Assembly (NCBI GenBank): GCA_049116335.1
Contig: JAGDYZ010000021.1
Span: 156,225 to 220,224, forward strand
Source: CANMIH01 sp049116335
Lineage (GTDB): Bacteria; Pseudomonadota; Alphaproteobacteria; Rhodobacterales; Rhodobacteraceae
Length of the DNA: 64,000 nt
Direction: 5' to 3'
Part shown: in pieces, positions 58,905-64,000 of the stretch
How positions within the stretch are numbered: the first letter of the stretch is position 1
Layout: the number at the start of each line of letters is the position of its first letter
Notes under the pieces: generated by a model
What the model was told of the DNA's origin: nothing
Databases searched by the model: none
The model's input: only the letters and a program-made list of their open reading frames with translations
Made by a program: the position numbers and the translations under genes

Positions 58905-60206
58905 GTGGGCAATTACCCCGCCACCACGCTCGCGAAGAACAAGAGCAAATACTACGTTCTGCTGACCATTCCGGCTGAACTCCGGCAGCACTTCAACGGA
59001 CGGAAACAACTCAAGCGCTCAACCGGTACTAGCGACTTAGGCGACGCCAAGCAGAGGCAACACAATATCACCGTCGAGCTGTACGCTCAGCTTGATGCCT
59101 GTAAGCCGGACATCCGGGATGCAATCAGCAACGCTATGGGCTGGATTGGCGATGCTGCGGAAATTCAGCGTCTCGAAGACGAAGGGCATCTGGAAGGGAC
59201 GATTATGTCTCACATGTATGCCGAAGACAGCGACGATAGTGACGACGCTATTGAGCTGGTCCACGCAGGTGGTCAGGAGGCGTTAAAGCACTACCGCGAA
59301 TGGAAAGCACAGGACGAACAGGCGCGTCAGGACAGCAGTATTATGTCCGTCTCGTCAGCAGCGGAACACTACCTCGAAACAACTCCCTACGCGAACTTCA
59401 AAACCGCCCGCGAATGCGAACACGCACTGGAACAATTCCAAGGCTTTGCAGGGGACATACCTCTTTCGAATATCAAAGCCGTCATGGTCCACGATTTTGC
59501 GGAAGCAATTGGTAAGAACAAGAGTCGGAAACTCATCGACAAGAAGATTGGCTATGTTCGCAGGATGGTTGACCACGCCGTTCGAAAAGGTTGGGTTGCC
59601 AACAATGCTTTTGCCGGGATCAAGCTGGACAGAAATCTAGGTGCCAAGACCCAAGGCTACGTTCCGTTCACTGAAGACGAACTAAGCAGGCTCTTCGCCC
59701 AAGCTATGCCGGATCATTTGCGCAGGCTTCTTTCTATTTTGGTCTGCACCGGGATGCGCCTAGACGAAGCCGCTCTATTGAGGTGGGAAGATGTGAAACG
59801 AGACAACACCAAGGGTGTGACCTTCTTCGACCTGACCTCTGCCATTGTCAAAAACAAAGGCTCTGAGCGCCGAGTTCCTGTACACGAAGCTTTGACTTGG
59901 ATTGAAACAGGCCGGACTGGCCCGATGTTCCCTGAGTTCCCAAGAGACCGCGACGGCAAAACCCAATCGGCATCGTCCAAAGCGTTGATGCCAATCATCC
60001 GAAAGATAACGAAGCAGCGCACGAAGGCTGTCCACTCTTTGCGCGGAAACTTCAAAGACATGTTGAGGGATGCCGGTGTCAGTAAGGAGATCAACGACTT
60101 CATCACAGGTCACGGCTCCGGCGATGTCGCAGGGAGCTATGGAGCTGGCCCAAGCCTTACCGTCAGAGCAGAGGCGATTGGGAGATTAGCATTCACTTTC
60201 CTCTGA
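58905..60206 (+). CDS. Tyrosine integrase of the second element
   Basis: This protein has 433 residues from GTG 58905 after GGAGGATAC. The catalytic residues are Arg285 (Cys-Thr-Gly-Met-Arg-Leu-Asp-Glu-Ala-Ala), His377 and Arg380 (Val-His-Ser-Leu-Arg-Gly-Asn), His403 (Thr-Gly-His-Gly) and Tyr412 (Gly-Ser-Tyr-Gly). The N-terminal AP2-like and SAM-like domains resemble DUF6538-type phage integrases. It is unrelated at the motif level to the first integrase, yet lies at the same attachment sequence. Confidence 0.93.
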   Translation: MGNYPATTLAKNKSKYYVLLTIPAELRQHFNGRKQLKRSTGTSDLGDAKQRQHNITVELYAQLDACKPDIRDAISNAMGWIGDAAEIQRLEDEGHLEGTIMSHMYAEDSDDSDDAIELVHAGGQEALKHYREWKAQDEQARQDSSIMSVSSAAEHYLETTPYANFKTARECEHALEQFQGFAGDIPLSNIKAVMVHDFAEAIGKNKSRKLIDKKIGYVRRMVDHAVRKGWVANNAFAGIKLDRNLGAKTQGYVPFTEDELSRLFAQAMPDHLRRLLSILVCTGMRLDEAALLRWEDVKRDNTKGVTFFDLTSAIVKNKGSERRVPVHEALTWIETGRTGPMFPEFPRDRDGKTQSASSKALMPIIRKITKQRTKAVHSLRGNFKDMLRDAGVSKEINDFITGHGSGDVAGSYGAGPSLTVRAEAIGRLAFTFL

Positions 60207-60319
60207 TCCGACCCTTCAACTTCCATTTTAAATCAGCCAGTTATGCCACGTTGATTAGCCGGGGCAACCGTCACAGCTTGGGCCTTCACTACGCCAAGAG
60301 AAAGAGTGGAGACCCAAGT

Positions 60320-60670
60320 TTGCGCCCAGAACAAAACAAAACCCTTCAAAAACTCCGTGAGGCCATGCTGACGCTGGCGGCAAGCGACGGCGAACTACCT
60401 ATTGGACGGCTCCTGCTATTTCTTGAAATTGCGCAGCACCAAAGGGACGGCATCACGATGGCCGAACTTCAGGACAAACAAGGGATTGCGCAATGTACGG
60501 CATCCAGAAACGTCAAGATTCTCTCCGCCCCAATCACAGTCCGAGGTCAAGACGAGCCACTTGAATGGGTTAAGTATAGGCGCGACCCAAGAGACTACCG
60601 GCGAAAAATTCTGTCGCTATCCTCAAAAGGGGAGCAGGTGCTGGAAGACTGCCTTGGCTGCTTAAAGTGA
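60320..60670 (+). CDS. MarR-like winged-helix protein
   Basis: Winged helix visible in Gly-Arg-Leu-Leu-Leu-Phe-Leu-Glu-Ile-Ala-Gln-His, Ile-Thr-Met-Ala-Glu-Leu-Gln-Asp-Lys-Gln-Gly-Ile-Ala-Gln-Cys-Thr-Ala-Ser-Arg-Asn and a wing Arg-Arg-Asp-Pro-Arg-Asp-Tyr-Arg-Arg-Lys-Ile-Leu-Ser. MarR-type. The start is uncertain: TTG 60320 with GTGGAG upstream is preferred, but the frame is open back to 60251 and an ATG is at 60365. It may be a phage-type regulator. Confidence 0.6.
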   Translation: MRPEQNKTLQKLREAMLTLAASDGELPIGRLLLFLEIAQHQRDGITMAELQDKQGIAQCTASRNVKILSAPITVRGQDEPLEWVKYRRDPRDYRRKILSLSSKGEQVLEDCLGCLK

Positions 60671-60722
60671 GGGCGCTGAATTAAGTGCCACCATTGATCT
60701 TTTGATTTTCAACACCTCTCGC

Positions 60723-60759
60723 AAGGCCCTTCGCTTCTCTCTGAAGCGGGGGGCTTTTT
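60723..60759 (+). terminator. Terminator after the MarR-like gene
   Basis: A stem of about 12 bp (GCCCTTCGCTTC / GAAGCGGGGGGC, two U-G pairs) with loop TCTCT is followed by TTTTT. It ends the upstream transcript before the Rha gene. Confidence 0.8.
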
Positions 60760-60786
60760 GCGTTCCTACACCCCGAAAGGACCCAA

Positions 60787-61503
60787 ATGAACACTCTTAC
60801 AATCACCGCAACCGACGCAGCAAACGCACCCACCATGTCATCACGCGAGATCGCTGAGCTGTGCGGGAAGCGCCACGATCATGTCATTCGTGACATTGAG
60901 AAAATGATGCGCGAAATCACTCACCCCAAATTTGGGGCCAGTGAATTTCTGTCAGGATATAAGGACAGCACTGGCCGTACCCTCAAGGAATACCGTCTAC
61001 CGAAAGACCTGACCGTCACACTGGTGACAGGCTACCGTGCCGACCTGCGCTACAAAGTGGTCAAGCGGCTTGAAGAACTGGAAAGCCTAAGCCAACCCGT
61101 CGAACTAACCGGGCCGCAACTTATGGCTAAAGCCTTGCTTGAAGCCGATGAAACCCTGAAGGCTCAAGCCCTTCAGATCGAACATATGCGGGAAGATGTC
61201 GAAGCACATGCCCAGCTGGTGAAAGCTGAAGGTACACTGAACATCACCGACGCCGCTAAAAACTTAGGGATGCAGCCCAAAGCTCTCTTCAACTGGATGG
61301 ACAGCAACCAGTGGATCTATAAACGTGCCTACCACAAAAACTGGCTAGCATATCAAACCAAGTGCGACCAAGGGCTTTTGCTAGTGAAGACCACTGTTGT
61401 TTCTCTTGCAGGTTGTCACCAGCGCATCCGCGAGCAGGTCCGCGTTACTGCAAAAGGTCTTTCACGTCTGGCGAAGGACCTGAGGCAAACCCAAACCACA
61501 TAA
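60787..61503 (+). CDS. Rha/KilAC phage regulatory protein
   Basis: This 238-residue protein has an N-terminal Rha domain (Met-Ser-Ser-Arg-Glu-Ile-Ala-Glu-Leu-Cys-Gly-Lys-Arg-His-Asp-His-Val-Ile-Arg-Asp-Ile), then Tyr-Arg-Leu-Pro-Lys-Asp. A C-terminal KilA-C/ANT domain has Asn-Ile-Thr-Asp-Ala-Ala-Lys-Asn-Leu-Gly-Met-Gln-Pro-Lys-Ala-Leu. This is an antirepressor-like phage protein, marking the second element as prophage-derived. It has a good AAAGGA ribosome site. Confidence 0.9.
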   Translation: MNTLTITATDAANAPTMSSREIAELCGKRHDHVIRDIEKMMREITHPKFGASEFLSGYKDSTGRTLKEYRLPKDLTVTLVTGYRADLRYKVVKRLEELESLSQPVELTGPQLMAKALLEADETLKAQALQIEHMREDVEAHAQLVKAEGTLNITDAAKNLGMQPKALFNWMDSNQWIYKRAYHKNWLAYQTKCDQGLLLVKTTVVSLAGCHQRIREQVRVTAKGLSRLAKDLRQTQTT

Positions 61504-61588
61504 CTCACTGATTTCGATCCATGAATAAGCGGTGGTGGATACTCTTTCCCATCACCGCTGCTTTCAGCACTCGACAGACGAGAACAAA

Positions 61589-62131
61589 ATGACAAACACA
61601 CTCACAACCTTCACCTTCCACACCGCAGCAATCCGCATGGTCGAAATCGACGGCAATCCTTGGTTTGCAGCCATTGATGTCTGCCGCGCTTTGGGCATGG
61701 ACGTATCGAAAGCAGGGGCCGCGCCTTGGCTGAACCGAGTTTTACCCTCGGAGCGAGTTAGGGTATCGCGTAAGGAGTATCCGCATGTTTTCGCAGACGG
61801 GCGTGGGCAGACACTCACACTGATCAGCGAAAGCGCCCTCTATAAAGTGACAATACGCTCCAACAAACCCGAAGCCCGCGCCTTCGAAGACTGGGAGACA
61901 GGCGAAGTCCTCCCTTCGATCCGCAAGACCGGAGCCTACGGGGTAGCGAAAGCGGGGACTGAAGGGGTAGCAGAGGCTGGGGGAATGGCGGCGGAGCAAG
62001 AGAATTGCAATGGCGTCGCCCCCGGTGCTAGGCTCAAGCCATTAGAAAGGCAGGCGTTTGAATGGACCAGAAAGAATTTGAAGAAATCCGGGACAAGCTC
62101 AACGCGGAGCTACACAAGTCGATTGAGCTGA
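61589..62131 (+). CDS. BRO-family antirepressor-like protein
   Basis: This 180-residue protein has a BRO-N domain: Val-Glu-Ile-Asp-Gly-Asn-Pro-Trp-Phe-Ala-Ala-Ile-Asp-Val-Cys-Arg-Ala-Leu-Gly, then Leu-Ile-Ser-Glu-Ser-Ala-Leu-Tyr-Lys-Val and Glu-Asp-Trp-Glu-Thr-Gly-Glu-Val-Leu-Pro-Ser-Ile-Arg-Lys-Thr-Gly. The C-terminal 40 residues are read out of frame with, and overlap by 70 bp, the next gene, so the tail may come from a frameshift. Confidence 0.88.
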   Translation: MTNTLTTFTFHTAAIRMVEIDGNPWFAAIDVCRALGMDVSKAGAAPWLNRVLPSERVRVSRKEYPHVFADGRGQTLTLISESALYKVTIRSNKPEARAFEDWETGEVLPSIRKTGAYGVAKAGTEGVAEAGGMAAEQENCNGVAPGARLKPLERQAFEWTRKNLKKSGTSSTRSYTSRLS

Positions 62132-62253
62132 CAGCAGCGCTGCGCGAGAACATCCCAGTAGCCAAGCCTTCGTCTGTTCAGTTGCTTGCGCCAATGCTTT
62201 TGGGCGCAGGCTTGTTTTGCATTGCCTTGCTGGTGGCAAAATACCTTCTGTAA
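62062..62253 (+). CDS. Small coiled-coil membrane protein (63 aa)
   Basis: This protein has an N-terminal charged helix (Glu-Phe-Glu-Glu-Ile-Arg-Asp-Lys-Leu) followed by one transmembrane helix at the C-terminus (Leu-Leu-Ala-Pro-Met-Leu-Leu-Gly-Ala-Gly-Leu-Phe). The pattern is reminiscent of XhlA-like phage proteins. It overlaps the BRO frame by 70 bp. Confidence 0.6.
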   Translation: MDQKEFEEIRDKLNAELHKSIELTAALRENIPVAKPSSVQLLAPMLLGAGLFCIALLVAKYLL

Positions 62254-62769
62254 TGTGCCGGTCATGTGGGGCCACTCAAGGCTTCAAGTGAAAGCGCCTA
62301 GCATACCGCTCCAAAATATCATGCAATCCACCACAAACGCGGCTAGATGAGCGGCGTCGGAAGAACTGTGGGCGGATTCGGAATGACCACAAGGCGGGTG
62401 CGGACCTTGTGCTAACCCCAGCTTGAAATTGGTATCTTCATCGAAACCTACCTTGCCTTCAGCGGCAAAACTCTCCTTCTCGTATTCTCCCAGACAGCCA
62501 ATCGTGAGACCTTATACTTTGGCCTCTGCTGCGACAGCGCATTCCCATAACGTTCGCCAAAACGGTAATCCCGGTCATCGCGACAACCCGGCCAATTGAG
62601 TTCCACCATTGATAGACCAGAGCGTTCGCCTTCCAGCGCGGCCCTTAATTATCCCCCGCCATTGATAAAACAGAGTCGTCACGCTCAGACGTCGCGCTGA
62701 GTCACGCCAGCCAGAAGCGTTAACGCTGACCTCACTTGTCACCCACATCATCAAAATGGAACTACGCCC
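62254..62769. other. Non-coding region with repeated motif
   Basis: 516 bp with no gene seen. AATTGAGTTCCACCATTGAT (62594-62613) is 18/20 identical to AATTAAGTGCCACCATTGAT (60679-60698), and a weaker third copy is at 62647-62666. These could be operator or terminator-associated repeats of the second element. Confidence 0.4.
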
Positions 62770-64000
62770 ATGAGACCGGATAACACCGCGTCACGTATCG
62801 ACGTGTTTACTGGCCACAACCATATCGCACATAACCTAGCTTCAGCTTCCCCTAAACTTTCCAGCATCCTCCATGAAGAGGATCAGGCAGCTTATGCTCA
62901 AGTGGTACAATTACCTTTAAGCTATAATGAAGAGTGTACCAGACCAACAGACCTTGAGAGCCGGACGCTAGAAGAGGTCAAATCTACATTCCACAGAAGA
63001 GGGATGAGACTGGAAGAGGTTCACATTGAAGCGGTGACGAAGATGGTGTCGACGATGCGAGGCATGGCTGATGTTAGCTGCGACCCTGCTATCTATCTGA
63101 GCAGTCTTGATCCGGGGATGGGCAAAAGCACGGTCATGGTCGCCTTCCTGAGGCAGTTGGTCAGCGATCCCGAGCGGAAAGATGTGGGCGTCCTGATCTG
63201 CCTGTCACGTCTGGACGAAATACAGCGTCTGGTCAAAGAAGCGGGTCTGGATGAAGAGGACTTCGCAACGCTATGCTCCGACGACGCCGTATCTAAGCTG
63301 TCGGCAACACCCCACAACCAAGCCCAAGTCTTGTTCACGACCCAGCAGATGGTTCTGAAACGCGGGAACCGAGGCACCTTCTCTTCGCTGGATGAGTTCC
63401 ACTTTCAGGGTCAGCCACGCCATGTCCGCATCTGGGATGAGACCCTTGATCCAGTTGAGGTCGTCACCGTTTCCGAAGACGAGCTGTGCAGGCTCCGTCT
63501 CGCTGTCCAAAAACGCTACGCAAGTCTGGCTGATGCAATCCGACCAGCACTGGCCTCTTTAATGTCTGCAACTAATAGCGACACGCTGATGATGCCAACA
63601 TTCGACGGCATTGAAGCAATCAGGACCGTTGACGCCGAACACCAACGCACCTTGCAGGCTCTAAGCAAGATGTCAGGGCATCGCGTCCGCATCATTAGAA
63701 AAGCCGGAAAACCCATCATTGCGCTCAACATCCGAGACGCCTTGCCCGATGGGATTGCACCTCTTCTCGTGCTGGATGCTTCAGGACGGGTCAGGAAAAC
63801 CTATGATACCGTCATCGGTAATCAGCCCTCCGTTGTTCATCTCCTTCCTTGCCCCAAGGACTATAGCCCCATGACCATCAATCTGATGGATCATGGCGGC
63901 GGTAAAGATAGCTGGCGGCAAAACGGAGATCAGCTCGCTCAAGAAGTGGCCCACATCATCGCCACCAAACCGGACTGGTCTTCCCCCACAGAAGTGGTCC
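62770..64000 (+). CDS. Large P-loop ATPase/helicase-like protein (3' end outside window)
   Basis: An uninterrupted frame of 410 codons runs off the window. After about 100 residues comes Ser-Leu-Asp-Pro-Gly-Met-Gly-Lys-Ser-Thr (112-121), a good Walker A. This is followed by Val-Leu-Ile-Cys-Leu-Ser-Arg, Val-Leu-Phe-Thr-Thr-Gln-Gln-Met (motif Ia/Ib-like) and Arg-Ile-Trp-Asp223-Glu224 as motif II, with WDE in place of DEAD. This suggests a divergent SF2-like helicase or ATPase. Minus-strand frames inside it are shadows. No family is recognised, and an anti-phage or phage-replication role are both possible. Confidence 0.75.
   Translation, partial: MRPDNTASRIDVFTGHNHIAHNLASASPKLSSILHEEDQAAYAQVVQLPLSYNEECTRPTDLESRTLEEVKSTFHRRGMRLEEVHIEAVTKMVSTMRGMADVSCDPAIYLSSLDPGMGKSTVMVAFLRQLVSDPERKDVGVLICLSRLDEIQRLVKEAGLDEEDFATLCSDDAVSKLSATPHNQAQVLFTTQQMVLKRGNRGTFSSLDEFHFQGQPRHVRIWDETLDPVEVVTVSEDELCRLRLAVQKRYASLADAIRPALASLMSATNSDTLMMPTFDGIEAIRTVDAEHQRTLQALSKMSGHRVRIIRKAGKPIIALNIRDALPDGIAPLLVLDASGRVRKTYDTVIGNQPSVVHLLPCPKDYSPMTINLMDHGGGKDSWRQNGDQLAQEVAHIIATKPDWSSPTEVV

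Noticed and set aside
58529..58912. 127-aa minus-strand frame over the att copy
   Set aside because: Same false tRNA-derived peptide; it reads through attR and has no protein-like features.
63093..63731. Minus-strand frames at the right end
   Set aside because: They lie inside the longer plus-strand P-loop gene, which has a Walker A motif and no stop.

Overview
The window looks like an alphaproteobacterial chromosome of the Rhodobacterales (Roseobacter/Rhodobacteraceae type). The evidence is moderately high GC, Rhodobacterales-style housekeeping genes (a single LolC/E-type permease with LolD, EF-P with Lys34, an L-isoaspartate-methyltransferase/TolC pair, YgfZ) and a VirB/VirD transfer system typical of that group. 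Assignments come from reading protein motifs; no database search was run.

Region 1 (1-14,571) is ordinary core genome: a TetR-type regulator tail, two small cytochrome c lipoproteins, a YdcZ-type transporter, lolD-lolC, a HisC-like and a class V aminotransferase, a tyrosine-phosphatase-like protein, ygfZ, an acetyltransferase, efp, a long acidic protein with a PopZ-like layout, tolC and pcm. It ends at an intact tRNA-Cys (14,572-14,645).

Region 2 (14,599-58,831) is a 44.2-kb integrative conjugative element (ICE). It lies between two identical 49-bp copies of the tRNA-Cys 3' end. The left end carries integrase, excisionase and RHH control genes with paired operators. Next come a five-gene light-dependent DNA repair cargo (FeS-type 6-4 photolyase, DUF2256, a photolyase-like protein with inverted domain order, DUF2805, a second photolyase), a complete virB1-virB11 operon, a HigB toxin with a HigA-metallopeptidase fusion, and virD4-virD2-mobC with a hairpin-rich oriT candidate. 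Beyond oriT is an anti-restriction leading region whose two operons start from copies of the same structured leader. Then comes a defence-like block (WYL regulator, 1,764-aa DUF1998 helicase, SNF2-type helicase cut off by an IS21 element), an IS3-family element, an AbiE toxin-antitoxin pair and an HTH protein.

Region 3 (58,832-64,000) begins a second element in tandem. It has its own tyrosine integrase directly beside the right-hand att copy, followed by a MarR-like protein, Rha/KilAC and BRO phage-type regulators, a small membrane protein, and a large P-loop ATPase that runs off the window.

Overall logic: tRNA-Cys is an integration hot spot that has collected at least two elements. The first moves itself by VirB/D4 conjugation, is likely protected on entry by ArdC-type anti-restriction and stabilised by two toxin-antitoxin modules, and carries UV repair and anti-phage-type cargo. 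The most novel points are the domain-inverted photolyase, the duplicated leaders that could act as single-strand promoters, and the IS-truncated helicase defence module.
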